NCBI RefSeq assembly: GCF_954871325.1 | Contig: NC_088775.1 | Span: forward strand, 5,929,561 to 5,993,560 | Direction: 5' to 3' | Length of the DNA stretch: 64,000 nucleotides | DNA from: Gordionus sp. m RMFG-2023 | Taxonomy: Eukaryota > Nematomorpha > Gordioida > Chordodea > Parachordodidae | Shown: positions 22,891 to 51,224 of the stretch, one piece after another | How the letters are laid out: each line of letters opens with the position of its first letter | How positions within the stretch are numbered: position 1 is the first letter of the stretch | The notes under the pieces: model-generated | The model's input: the letters and a program-made list of their open reading frames with translations, nothing else | Told to the model about the DNA's origin: nothing | Database searches by the model: none | Program-made: the position numbers and the translations under genes

Positions 22891-23737
22891 AATTTTAAGA
22901 AAAAGATAAGTATTAAATATTAAAATTTGGTTTTTGTTAGATAAATTAAAAATGAAAGCAGACGATTTTATTTTATTTAGAAATGAAGAAAAACAGACGA
23001 TTTAATTTAAGGTTAAAAAATAACATGTTGAGTGTAGTGTTATTGAAAAAATAAAGTTAATAAAGAAGTATTAGATTAAAAAAAATTATGTAAAAAAATA
23101 GATTATTTTATTATAAAAAAAGATAAGAAAGTTAAATTAAATAAATTTATAATGTTATGAAAGAATTCTTATTAATAGGTAAAAAGTAACAATAATGAAA
23201 AAGTTGATTGATAAATGGATGAGATCTTTGAGAAAGGGGAAATAAAGAAAAAGTTATATATAGGAATTGGAGATTAGAAATAGTTTAGGATAAGAATATA
23301 TTGAATATACTTGTATTTCTTCTTAAATTGGTTTATGAAAGATAATATATATATATGTATGAAGATTTGTGATATATGTATTGAGAAGATTTTGATTATA
23401 ATAAAGATTATTAAATGAGTTGAATATTTTGTAGAGTACAAGTTTAATTAATGTGTGAGTGGTAGTAATGGGTGAGAATTGATGAGAGAATCTATAAAAT
23501 AAAAAGATTAAATGAAATAAAAATTAGCCTGAATCTTGAGGAAGAAGAAATATTAATTTTTTGAATTATGTTTTATTCATATTGTTTATTTCATTCATAT
23601 TTTGGATATTAAGGAAAATTGATTAAAACGATTTAACATCAGCCATTTTTCCGCAGACGATTTGCAATAATTATTTTATCGATTACTTTAATGAAAAGGA
23701 ATTAATTTTTCAACTATTTTACACTAAAAGCATTATC
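22891..23737. other. AT-rich DNA upstream of the LINE
   Basis: This may be the remains of the LINE 5' end, but no coding motif is visible. Nothing else is recognised. Confidence 0.35.
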
Positions 23738-23941
23738 ATCTGTTTGTATAAAAAATAAATTAAATTAACAAATAAAAATAAATATGTAGCGATGACATAA
23801 CATAGCGATGACATAACATAGCGATGACATAACATAGCGATGACATGACATAGCGATGACATGACATAGCGATGACATGACATAGCGATGACTTGACGTC
23901 ACGATGACGTAGTGAGGACATCGGAAAATTATAATATAGAT
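23738..23941. repeat. Minisatellite module, 16-bp GCGATGACATAACATA units
   Basis: It starts CATCTGTTTGTATAAAA and continues with an AAATAAA/AACAAATAAA stretch. About eight 16-bp units (GCGATGACATAACATA, then GCGATGACATGACATA) follow, and it ends GTGAGGACATCGG...TATAATATAGATG. The ends and the order of parts match 17700-18126, so a unit with CATCT...AGATG ends and an internal minisatellite has been copied. Confidence 0.75.
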
Positions 23942-24032
23942 GATCGGATAGATATGAAAATATTTTGATTATTTTTTGTTGCGCTTTAAAATATTTACAC
24001 GAGTTTTCCCAGGTTCTTTATAGAATTTGATT

Positions 24033-24842
24033 GTGCCACTTGTTGTGAATGTTAGAATTAATTTGCATAAAGATTTCTTTTGGATTTTGTAGTACTTTAT
24101 ATGTAATTTGCATAAAGAATTCTTTATTGTTATAACGCGTGATAAAAAGATTATATTTGAATAGTTTAGATTAGTTATAAGAAGATTGAAAAGATAAAAA
24201 GGAAAATTTTTACGATACAAGGAATCTTTGATTTTTTTAAAATTATTAACCTTTTTAAATATATTATATTATATTTTATTATATTTTATTTTATTTATTT
24301 ATTTTTTTGTATTAGAATACAGTTTGACACCTCTCCTTGTTGTCCCACCTGTCACAATGCGTGATTTGTATTAAGACTGAAGGTTATAAAGGGCCGGTCT
24401 CCTCCCCTCTCCAACACTATTGTCACAACGACAAGTCTGGTTTGTCATTGTGCATCAAAACCTAAATATAAAAATAGAAAACAAATATATATATAAAAAG
24501 GAAATTAATAATAATTAGGAATCACTAAATCATAAAATCAACTTTAATTCTTTATTCAACATTATAATAGTAAAAATCATAAAAAAATAAAATAAAATAA
24601 AATAAAATATAATAAAATATAATTAAAAAGGTTAATAATTTTAAAAAAATCAAAGATTCCTTGTATCGTAAAAATTTTCCTTTTTATCTTTTCAATCTTC
24701 TTATAACTAATCTGAACTATTCAAATATAATCTTTTTATCACGCGTTATAACAATAAAGAATTCTTTATGCAAATTACATATAAAGTACAACAAAATCCA
24801 AAAGAAATCTTTATGCAAATTAATTCTAACATTCACAACACC
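24033..24842. repeat. Large palindrome, ~285-bp near-identical arms
   Basis: The left arm (about 24033-24325) and right arm (about 24588-24842) are inverted copies with few differences, so they give almost the same 75-residue frame on opposite strands. The spacer (about 260 bp) has more G+C (GTCCCACCTGTCACAATGCG, GGGCCGGTCTCC) and contains TTGTCACAACGACAAG. High arm identity suggests a recent or gene-converted structure. The coding-looking frames are by-products. From 24843 to 25278 is A+T-rich with nothing recognised. Confidence 0.8.
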
Positions 24843-25278
24843 ACTAATATGTCTTTTCAATTGTTATTCTACTAAATGTAACCAAATTTATTACATATTC
24901 ATACTTTAAATTTTCTTCAATCTATATTTATATTTTTAATTTCACATAATAATCAAAAAATTCTTAAAATTATAACAGAATATGTCTCTATTTAAAATTT
25001 ATCATATATTTATACTATTTTATAATAATGATAATAAATATTTAGCGAAAAACACAAAAAATATATTCGAAAAAATGATAATCGTATATAAAATATTTAA
25101 AATGTCTTAAAAATCAATAATAATAAGTGTAATACAATTACAATTCAAATGATATGAATATGAAAAAATATATTTATTTTATAATCTTGCCAAAAAATTT
25201 TGCATGGGAAGGATTCCCCTCCTCCGCTGGCTACACGCCTGACTTAGGATTGTTGGATAAACGTTGAATAGAGCTAAG

Positions 25279-26401
25279 ACATAGGCGTAGCCAAGGGAGG
25301 AGGGCAGGGGGAAATCCCCCCTCTTCAGAAATTTATTACTTTTTGTGAATATCATCTTAAGCTAATAAAAAATATCCCCCTTAGTCCTCCCCCAACTCCC
25401 TGACCCCCCAAAATATATGCATATATCTTAAACAATAATTTGAAAGAAAGATTTTTATAAAACTATTCATCATAATTTATAATTTTTGGAAAAAAACATT
25501 TATATTTAAAAAATTGAACCAAAAATGTTTTTTAAGAAATGGAATATAAGCCAAAGATAAGTCTTATGACAAAAGTGAAATGTATAATAATTATTAATAA
25601 TAGATCCATAAAATTAATAAATAATATAATATAACAAATATAATTTTTTATAAAGTGAGTAATTTTAATTTATTCATTTTTAATAAAAGAAAAATATAAT
25701 TATAAAACTATTGATAAAATTAAATCATAAAACTATTGATAAAATTAAATCATAAATAAATAAAAAAATTAAAGCACAATACAAACAGTGGTATATTATA
25801 TGTCGTAGATATATAGTATATCTAATTTATCATCATATGACAATCAAATATTTTTTACCAATGCGAATTATTTATTTTACAGAAAACTATAAAATATTGA
25901 TAAGGACATAAGAAAATATCTTTTAAAGACATTGTGGGGATGAATAATATGAAGATTATTTTTTAATATCATTTTTTATTTAAAATAAATAAATGGCGTT
26001 AAATAATTTATTATCCAAGAGCATTGATTAGTAAATTTTGTTAAAATATTAACTGTAATATTAACTATCAAATATGTATGTAAAAGTGGAATTTTACCTA
26101 GTATTTTGTAACCAATTCTATATAATAGAGGAATATCAACTATATGTCTACTTATTTTTTATAAATAAATTTCCTATACTTGTTTGGAATAAATTATTAC
26201 CATGCTTTTGTATTAATGTAAATACAACTAATTTATTATATTTTATATAAACTAATAAAAATATATATCATATTTGTTCCAGGCTTATTTTTTTTATTAA
26301 AAATAACCTCCTCTCTTGTACAAATATTTTATGACTATATATAGACTAAAAAAAAATTTAATTCCCCCCCCCCCCTTTAGGAAAATCTTGGCTACGCCTA
26401 T
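25279..26401. mobile_element. hAT-like non-autonomous element, 1.1 kb, just upstream of GART
   Basis: The left end is ATAGGCGTAGCCAAGGGAGG (after AC) and the right end AAAATCTTGGCTACGCCTAT. The inner flanks are G-rich at left and C-rich at right. An exact 8-bp direct repeat GAGCTAAG lies at 25271-25278 and 26402-26409, the duplication length of hAT transposons. The interior is A+T-rich without transposase motifs. It ends about 220 bp before the GART start codon, so it could affect that promoter. A related right end (CTTGATAACGCCTATG) is at 52690-52733. Confidence 0.8.
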
Positions 26402-26579
26402 GAGCTAAGGAATAGTTAAAATTAAAAAACAGTTCTAGACGTGAGTTATAGTGTATAGGATATTTATTATTTACTTTGTGGTGAATTATTCATTCTGTTT
26501 ACTACTAGTAAAGAATTCAGTCGAAGTATACTTTCTCTTAAATTGGCGTTTGCCGTTATACATTTATCTTACTTACCAG

Positions 26580-26620
26580 GTAATCAATCACTATATTTTC
26601 TGATAATTCTAATTATTCAG
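26580..26620 (+). other. 41-nt intron in the GART 5' leader
   Basis: TTACCAG then GTAATC at 26580 and AATTATTCAG at 26611-26620 define a GT-AG intron of 41 nt whose acceptor touches the GART ATG at 26621. Its size matches the other tiny introns in this window (43-61 nt). No ATG precedes it in the same frame. It is predicted from splice signals only. Confidence 0.55.
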
Positions 26621-43401
<16,781 letters not shown>

Positions 43402-43411
43402 ATTGGATTTT

Positions 43412-43417
43412 AATAAA
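43412..43417 (+). terminator. Poly(A) signal of GART
   Basis: AATAAA lies 11 bases after the GART stop codon. This is close but acceptable. No second clear signal follows within 200 bases. Confidence 0.5.
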
Positions 43418-43668
43418 ATGTGATTCGTATTATTTTTTCCCCCCAGAATCATTATTAAGATTATCAAATGGCGGTCATTTCTAAATGTTATATAATGTTT
43501 AATTAAAACTAATAATTTTTTTAGAGGATGCATATGATTTATGTTTGTTAAAAAATTAATCAATCAATTAGGTTTTATTCGTTTCGTCATAAGATTTTAT
43601 GGTTTACCTTTACATTCCGCTTCCTCAAGAGCTGGGGATAAGAGCTATTTGCCTCCAATTTTTTATTA

Positions 43669-45807
43669 ATGGACGTTAAGGGAGGGCTGGATAGGCTTTC
43701 GAGGAGGGTAATGTAAGGCAAAAATAATCTAACATTTGTATTAGTAATATGCATCAGGCCTAATTTTTCAAGCCTGGTCCGACCCGAAATTTGTTTCCTG
43801 AACCAAATTTTTTTTATTTGTCCCGAAAAGCCCCACCCTAAATAAAAATTATCTGTTCGCCCGGCTCAGCCCGAATTTATTAAAATTATAGAAAATTTTT
43901 AATTTTTTTTATGATTGTAAAAATAAATATTCTACAAAACAATAAATATTAGCTCCTCATTTCTTGCAAGAATTTTAAAAAGCATAAATTTCTTTGATAA
44001 AATGTAACGATATCATATTTAAAATTTTAAACCAGTACCGGGCACGACCCGAAATTTTTTAAAAAATATAAGACCCGACCAAGCCTGAACCGAATTTATC
44101 TTTAAAAAATATGGGCCGGGACATGATTTGCAGATCTCTAATTTGTACATATTAAGAACACAAAATAATTGAGAAAACGAATTTATTTAATAAATAATTC
44201 TTTCGATTTTGTTGCCGAGATAATTATTAATATCATTCATTCATTAATCATAATTTTTTTAGCACGGTTTTATTTTAGTAAGCGCTCGAGACTGAAATTA
44301 ATTATTAAGGGCTGGCAAAAATACATCTAGTGCAGCCTAATGATATGTAATATTTAACTATATTACCGATTCATTCAAATCATCTGGTGATGCCGCCATT
44401 TTGGTTTTCCACATGGATTTTATACATAAATAGAAACCAAATGAATTATCAATCTAATTAGTATTATATGACATTGGTTCCTCCCCTTAATATAAGTTCA
44501 TCTTCCCTTATTTCGATCCAATTATTTTATCTGATAAAAGTTCAACGCTTAAGGATGTGTCCTGTTTTGACTTATTTAACACTTTAGGACACCCTGTTTA
44601 GTTTAAGTGTTTGGTGGCATTGTTTAATTTGTTTTTTTCTCTCTTACCTTTTAGGTAATTTACTCGAAGCCACATAAACAACCAGCTGTTTGGAAATATG
44701 TTGACCCACATGTCACAACCTATAAGTGCGCATAAATTGGACATTTCAATGCTGCGTTTCAAAAAGCAAATAATGCATTTTAAATGTATTCGTTTAAATT
44801 AAGCATATTTTGTATTTTAAATTATTTATATGCGTTTTGAAACGCTGCGTTGAAACGTTCAATTTATGTGCACTCTAAGTCTTTTCCTTCATTTTTTCAA
44901 ATCTTTCGGTGTCTAAAATAAAACAAAAAATATTCCTATTTTAACAATATTAAATTCTTTCCAATTATAACATCAAACCAATATTTATTTTTTTGGAAAG
45001 CGATTAGAAACCTTCTTTCCTTACTATCGGCAATTTAAAAGTTGTTTTTAACTTTATTAGTTTTCAGAAAATATAAACTTTTAATTTAAAATATAGCGTA
45101 AACTTGGCATGGATATAAATTATCCGAATTACATTCACAAAAATGGGTTTTTTGTGATAAAATATTTATCATAATTGGTTTGTTAAATTTATAACTGTAT
45201 TGAGTTTAATGTAAAAAAAAAATCTTCAGAAAATTTTTGAGCATAAATCTTTGAAAATTAATTTTTAATATAAATTGTGATTTCAACTTGAGAGATTTTA
45301 TATGTATAGAAATTGCAAAAGATTTAATTATATATAAAATAACTTTCGTAAAAATTATTTTAAATTTTTGATCGCTCAAAAACTCTGCAGCCCCCACCAC
45401 CCCTCCTTGTTTTTTATATAAATCATAATAGTCTAAGAATTTATAATTATGATAATAATTGACATTTTTCTATATTTGATCTTTACTGAAATCATATTAA
45501 TATTAGCAATTTGATTTGCTTAATCCAAAGAAAGATTGCAACCTTAATAGTGCATCTTGATAATATTTTAAGATTAATTTTTTTTATGGCCGCAGGATTA
45601 TTTTAATGTTTGAAGAAAAAGAAAAAATAAGGAATTCTTTTACGCTTTTTTTCTCCGAAGATTTTAACTTTATTTTATTTCCAGGAAATTATCCTCCAGG
45701 TGAATTTTTTTTCTGCCTTACCGTTATTTTATAAATATCTCACATCTTATTTTTGCATAGACCTTCATAGGTACCATTTCACCTTTAAAAAGTTGCGCTA
45801 CTGTTAA
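43669..45807 (+). CDS. Candidate 86-aa protein, four exons, unrecognised
   Basis: Exons 43669-43707, 44655-44725, 45596-45699 and 45761-45807 join with phases 0, 2 and 1 to give 86 codons and TAA. The ATG follows an in-frame stop. The product starts MDVKGGLDRLSRR, continues VIYSKPHKQPAVWKYV, then MFEEKEKIRNSF and DFNFILFPGNYPP, and ends HRYHFTFKKLRYC. Acceptors are strong (ctcttaccttttag, ggccgcag, atttttgcatag). Donors are GAGG/GTAATG, TATAA/GTGCGC and CCAG/GTGAAT; the last intron is 61 nt. The second donor GT belongs to the end of a MITE (44725-44874). If that intron is not removed, translation stops ten bases later inside the MITE, giving a 39-aa product. The protein is basic and aromatic with no clear signal or membrane segment; I recognise no family. 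It starts about 270 bp past the GART stop. The first exon is the least certain. Confidence 0.5.
43740..44140. repeat. Degenerate GGCCCG-rich cryptic repeat
   Basis: Blocks such as CAAGCCTGGTCCGACCCGAAA, GCCCGGCTCAGCCCGAA, ACCGGGCACGACCCGAAA and AAGCCTGAACCGAA alternate with runs of A and T. Similar patches occur near 9180-9300, 12670-12830, 17140-17520, 28850-28970, 47400-47600, 56080-56250, 59960-60130 and 61570-61710, on either strand. It gives false open frames. Its origin is unknown. Confidence 0.55.
44725..44874. repeat. Palindromic MITE, third family, complete
   Basis: The 150-bp element starts AGTGCGCATAAATTGGACAT and ends TTCAATTTATGTGCACT. Its arms GCTGCGTTTCAAAAAGC and GCGTTTTGAAACGCTGCG are inverted, and the centre has AATGCATTTTAAATG. 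A partial copy is at 14508-14600. Its first bases overlap the splice donor proposed for exon 2 of the 86-aa gene. Confidence 0.8.
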
Positions 45808-45809
45808 AT

Positions 45810-46860
45810 CCTTATTTATTATTATAATTGTTATTATATGGAATCTATATTTTCATGTGCATATATGATATAATGTTACATTTTACAGTATTTTATTACT
45901 CAATTATGTATAATATATGAAATACTGATCAAAATAATTTTGGTAAGTAGCTGTCATGTCACTTTTCTGTAGTTTCAATTTCAACAACTAATAACACCAT
46001 TTAGTACATATGCTTATAAAAATCCATAAGACATTTGACTCTAATAATCTTCTAGCATTTAAAAATATGTTTCACTTTATAATTTATTATATTAATCATT
46101 TTAATAATCCTACACCGTAAATTACCCATTCCATTAGATTTGGAATTTCTATTTATATAATAATGGCTCTATTTTTTATGGTCATCATAAGGAAATTATT
46201 TAATCACATCACCTGTCATTTATTAAAACCCTCTAAAATATATCTTATCCCTAACCCATACCCCCCCCTTAATTAACCCTAACCCATATCTTTCTAACCT
46301 TAATCCTACTTGTTTAGCTTCCAATTAAAAAAATTTGAATTGCAGATACCTTGAGTTGGGTTATTATCATTTTTTTTTATAATTTATCAGTATATAGTAT
46401 ATATAATGTATTATATTTCAAAATAATATATTCGAAAACCTTTTATAAAATGAACCATAATCATTTACAGTTATATTATTTTTATTAACCACTCAAATGA
46501 CATTTCTATTACTCTGCAAAATATTGAACTATTTTATTTATAATTATAAATGCGAATTATAATTACAAATATGAATAGCTCGATACAATATTATTTAAAA
46601 GAAATCAAAATACAATTCATTTTTTAAAACTATATGACCATGAACATTTTTACAAATGTTTCTAATTAATCAATGATATTTTATCAATAAATAAATGTAA
46701 AATAGATGGTATTCTTTTTTTTAAAGGTTATATTGGGTTATAAAAAAAATAATTGTTAACAGACTCGTAACCTATTCAGGTGATATTCAAAATTATAAAA
46801 TATAATTTTAGAATAAAATTCAACATTATTTAAAATAACGCTAATGAGTATTAGTACCTT
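45810..46860. repeat. Dispersed ~1-kb repeat (copy 1)
   Basis: Blocks recur in the same order and orientation at 51225-52350: ATCCATAAGA with a TTCTA(G/A)CAT tail, CCCATTCCAT(T/C)A, TTTGGAATTTCTATTT, TTATTAAAACCCTCTAAAAT, CCTTGAGTTG and AGATGGTATTC. Copies are diverged, perhaps 75-80 per cent by eye. CCCTAACCCATA stretches inside are telomere-like only by chance composition. No coding motifs. Sequence 46861-47628 has no gene that I can support. Confidence 0.65.
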
Positions 46861-47628
46861 GTATATGAACAAATAATTGTAGGGAAATAATAAATCGTCA
46901 AACAATTTGATTATATATTAGAGACTGAGACTATTTTTTAAGGGTTAGCAAAAAAACTATAGGTTTGTTATATATATTTTTAAGCCCCATCTCAATGGCA
47001 TAATACTTATAGACTGACAATTTATCCATTAAAATGCGTTTTGAAAGAGTCGCAGAATTACATATCAGCTGGTGATACGCCAATTATTTGTTTCCATATT
47101 ACAAATTTTTTTACAAATAAAACTGATTTTTTTATGAAACTTTTCATAAAAACTTTAATATAAATTATTTATACCAAAAGAATATATATATAATTAATTT
47201 TAAATTTAATAATTTTGTTCTCAAAAAAGAATCTTAATTAAATTTTTTTTTGTCTAACATATCTTCTTTGGCTTTTGTTAGTAAAATGTCTTAATTGAAA
47301 ACTTGAATGTTATTAGCGAAAAAAAATGAGAAAAAATTAAGGCTGACCTAAATTTTTACTATCTTCAGCATTTTAGGTGCATATTAGATGTAGACGATTC
47401 CCGAGTCGGCCCATAAAAATATTCTAACTAATTTTCTTTTAACAGGCCCGTAAAATATTGTTGGTACAATTTGTTTGGCCCAGCCTGTAATAATTTTTTA
47501 TGAAGAAAAACTACGTAATTTGTGTAGTTATCAGCTTTAAAAAACATTTTCAAAACTATGACCTGGCCCGGCATAATTAGCCCAGCCCAAAAATTATTTT
47601 GGCAAGGTTGCAGCGACTATAGGTCTTA

Positions 47629-48001
47629 CTAGAGTTGTTAAACGGTTTGATTTGAGCCGATTTTAAAAAAGAGTTAATTAAATATTTTATCCAGAAATTT
47701 TTATACAAGCCTAGAGATTTTGCTCATAGATGGCACAGACGGTTAACCCATTACCCAGACTACAGGGAACCTTTCAAACTTTCATTAGCCACCAAATAAT
47801 GTTGCCACTCCCCCACTGCGAGGAGGCTAAAGATAGGGTGAAACCAATTTATGGTAGATAAAGTAAGAATTGCGATATGAAATGTTGGAAGCATGACAGG
47901 AAGAGTGAGAAAAGTGGTTGATACACCGCATAGAAGGCATATAGATGTGTGTTGCATACGAGATACCAGGTGAAAAGGTAATGCAACCTTTTAGCAACAC
48001 T
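47629..48001. repeat. Foldback MITE, TAGTGTTGTTA family, with insertion (copy 6)
   Basis: It starts TAGAGTTGTTAAACGGTTTG and ends AACCTTTTAGCAACACTA. The family core with ATTTTGCTCATAGATGGCAC is at left. A G+C-richer internal section (47740-47975) is not shared with other copies and yields spurious minus-strand frames. Confidence 0.65.
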
Positions 48002-48556
48002 AAATAGGAAGAATTTAAACCCGCCCACCCTTTTGAACCCTTTTATCATGGGCATGAGGGGTTAAAAATTTTAATTAATGAGCACGCGGATTAAATATAA
48101 AAAAAATTTAAATGGTCCAGTGTGCGAAAAATATTTTGTTTCCTTTATCAAAACTAAAATGAAAACATTTTGTCTAATGATTTCCCACCATGCTTAGCTT
48201 CTTTATAACATGTCTCCTTTTTATGTCTACTTTGTAAGTTTTTATATTTTTCTTTTAACATAATCATTTTTTTTAAAAATTCTTTCCTCGCTTGAAATGT
48301 GCATAATTTTGTTAATAAGCCATTTGGGGTCTATTTTTTCAAAACGGGCCTATTAATATTTAGAAGTAATATTAGGGTAATCAATCGATATTTGGCAAAT
48401 AGATATATAAGCATTTCTGCCAGCCACGTGCTAAATCTTTAGCCTTACATAATGTTATTTTAGTTATAATCTAGATCGGACTGTTTTTTAATATCAACCC
48501 TAATCGGGTTTATTAACAAAACCATATGCATACTCAAAATCAAAAACAAATGGGGC

Positions 48557-48742
48557 CAATGTTGTTAAACGGTTCGATTTGAGCCGATTTTTAAAAACGG
48601 CTAACTCAATATTTTATCCAGAAAATTCAAGCCTGAAAATGGTGAATCATAGATCTCGAGGCTTAAGCAATATTTATCTGGCTAAAATATTAATTTTGCC
48701 GTTTTTAAAAATCGGCTCAAATCTAGCAGTCTAACAACTCTA
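48557..48742. repeat. Foldback MITE, TAGTGTTGTTA family (copy 7)
   Basis: AATGTTGTTAAACGGTTCG at left faces CTAGCAGTCTAACAACTCTA at right. GAGCCGATTTTTAAAAACGG is mirrored by CCGTTTTTAAAAATCGGCTC. It is 186 bp long with no clear target duplication. Sequence 48743-49009 is A+T-rich with nothing recognised. Confidence 0.8.
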
Positions 48743-49009
48743 GATTCATTTATCAATTTATTATATATATATATAACCGTACTTTCATTTATTTAAATAT
48801 CTTTAAAGGAAAAATTTATATCTCATAAGTAGATAATTTAAATTTCATTCACCTTTTAAATTTTTATTCACATTTTTTTTCCTCTTTAAACTCTCGTCAA
48901 TGGTCAGAATATTCTCCTTGTTAAATTTTATTTTATAGTAAATAAATATAATTTTAAAATACCATTTAAAAAAGAATATTTTAAGTAATATTTGTTTTTT
49001 TTAAAAAAA

Positions 49010-49057
49010 AGTTTAGATATTACCCTTCATGACACCTACTATGTAGTTGCCCATTTG
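49010..49057 (+). pseudogene. COX1-like fragment (possible nuclear mitochondrial insert)
   Basis: The plus strand encodes SLDITLHDTYYVVAHL, nearly the universally conserved cytochrome oxidase I stretch SLDIVLHDTYYVVAHF. The match ends abruptly; the frame goes on through DSTQDINVYD to a TAA at 49112, with no likeness to COX1 after the His-Leu. Beyond the stop, in the same frame, comes FSHLQKLQTLLEKDVDIL. It is most simply a tiny old NUMT. A nuclear exon that resembles COX1 by chance is possible but less likely. Confidence 0.5.
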
Positions 49058-49199
49058 CAAATGGATAGCACTCAAGACATTAACGTCTACGATACATATA
49101 TAATGGCAAAATAACAGAAAGGCTTTTCGCACTTACAAAAGTTACAAACTCTACTGGAAAAGGATGTTGATATCTTGAGTGAATGCCTTTTAAATGTTT

Positions 49200-51224
49200 T
49201 CATAAAGCCATAACTAATCCATGTTATTTTGGTATCCCATTTAAAGATTCCGCGATCTATTTTGACTACTTTTTTATGCTTCTACTAATAATTTTTTTGA
49301 ATTTTCATATTATGTAAAAAAAATTTAAATGGGATAGATTTGTACCGTCAATCGTTTTTGAGATATTCGCGCATATAAATCTTTAGCGCAAATAATAGGA
49401 AACTTTTGTTTCTAAAATAAACGTATAAGTGATACCTTATATAATTATAAAATTTCTTAAAACAGGTTGACGCACATCTTTTAGATCGTATTAACCATAT
49501 ATTTTCTCCCGTATTTTTAGTAATATTTTGTTACTTTTGTATCGGCACGTTTTCTATATAAATAAATCTTTGGAAATTTTTTTTACAATTCTTTTTATCA
49601 TATTTTTTTTCTTTACAAATCGTGTACATTCCTAAAATATTTTTTTTCTTTGAAAACGGTTATTGTTATTGTCAAACTTTTTAACATAAATATACATCCA
49701 TTTCCATTAGGTTAGAGTTTGAAAAGAGCTTTCCTATTGCACCCTTGTTTAAAGGGTCTCTTTTCTCTTACACCTGTTGATATCGATTTGAAAATACTCC
49801 TCTTTTGCAATTATATGTGATTGTTTTATATTTATATATCGGATTATCATGAGACTTAATACGCGATATAATAATTCGATAAGGTATTCTTCTCATAATT
49901 GTTCATGAATTGTTTTAGACTAGAAAAATGTTTTAGTTCTAAATCATATCTTAATTCCTATTAAATAATAAAAGCATCATATTCTAATTTTAAAATTACC
50001 ATTTCATTTTCCATTAAATAAAAAAAAATAAACAACTTTTTTAAAATATTTATTTAATAAAAAATTAAAATAACAAGGGTGTTGAATAAAAAAATAAAAC
50101 AACTTCTTTTAGCATTTTCTGATATAATAAAGGCCTTTAGTATTTAGCAGGATGATCTAATTTTCTATGCGGGACATTTGATGCCCTTAATTTTTGCGGG
50201 ACAAAAATTCATTTAACGGGAATGCAACCTAAAGTGTGCATGGCAGGTTTAAATCTATGAGATTGTGAGTAAGAGTAACCCCATGATCTTAATTAAAAAA
50301 AACTTACATTTGTAGCCTTCAAATTCCTAAATGAAACACTTTCAGGTATTATAATTTAGGTAATCTAGCTAAGAGCATGTATAATTTCAAATGTATTAAA
50401 ATGTTATCTGTGAAAGAATAATTTAAAATGTAATTAACCATAAAATTGAATAAAATACATATTAATAAATTAGAATCCGTTTACCAGTTATTTTTGTCTA
50501 AATTTAAAGTGTTTATTTTTATCTTACCACTTAGCCTACTGCCCCAACCAACTCTACAAAAAATTTAGAAGCAAATGATTCTAAACCCTCTTCCCTCTCA
50601 TGTTGTTTACATTAACTTTAAAAAAATTATGTGTCAATTGACACCTTTAAATGTTGTGCTATTTTGTAATTATCTTGAAACATGTACAAAATATTTGTAC
50701 ACATATTTTGACCAAAATAATTTATAAAGTTCAGAGGCAAAGAATATGATGTGAATTTTTTTAGTTTACATTAATAAACAACATATTAAAATTTTGCTTA
50801 AACAACAAATAATCAATTTTACTCATTTTAATTTAAAAAAATTTTTTCCTCTTTTTTTATAATTAAAATTTTAAAGTTTTTATAAAAATTATGAAGATCA
50901 ATAAATAAAAATTTTTTTACAAAAGAATGACAATTTCTTCATTATATATAATAAAATTTTCAAAGATTTTCAATTTTGATCAAAAAGAATCTTTTGAGCA
51001 TGCACTATTTTTTTGTAAATCTAAATTCTCAACCAATATGGGATTGATGTCTAATAAAATTAAATATTTTTAATTCTTATAATTTAATATCTCCTTAGAT
51101 TAACATTAACCCATACCAAGCATTTACATGCACATTTCAACAAACATATTGCTATATATTTTTTAAACACTAAATCTTAAGGCTTAGATTTAGTCTATAG
51201 TTTTGATTAAATTATGATAAATAA
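49200..51224. other. AT-rich DNA, no gene seen
   Basis: No supported exon. A patch at 50155-50240 has repeated GCGGGACA motifs and may be the worn end of a transposon like that at 18681. Confidence 0.4.

Noticed and set aside
23969-24909. Two almost identical ~80-codon frames on opposite strands
   Set aside because: They are the two arms of the palindrome; the composition follows A+T content and there is no motif.
46255-46310. Telomere-like CCCTAACCC stretches
   Set aside because: Only a few irregular units occur, and they recur at the same place in the second copy of the 1-kb dispersed repeat, so they are part of that repeat.
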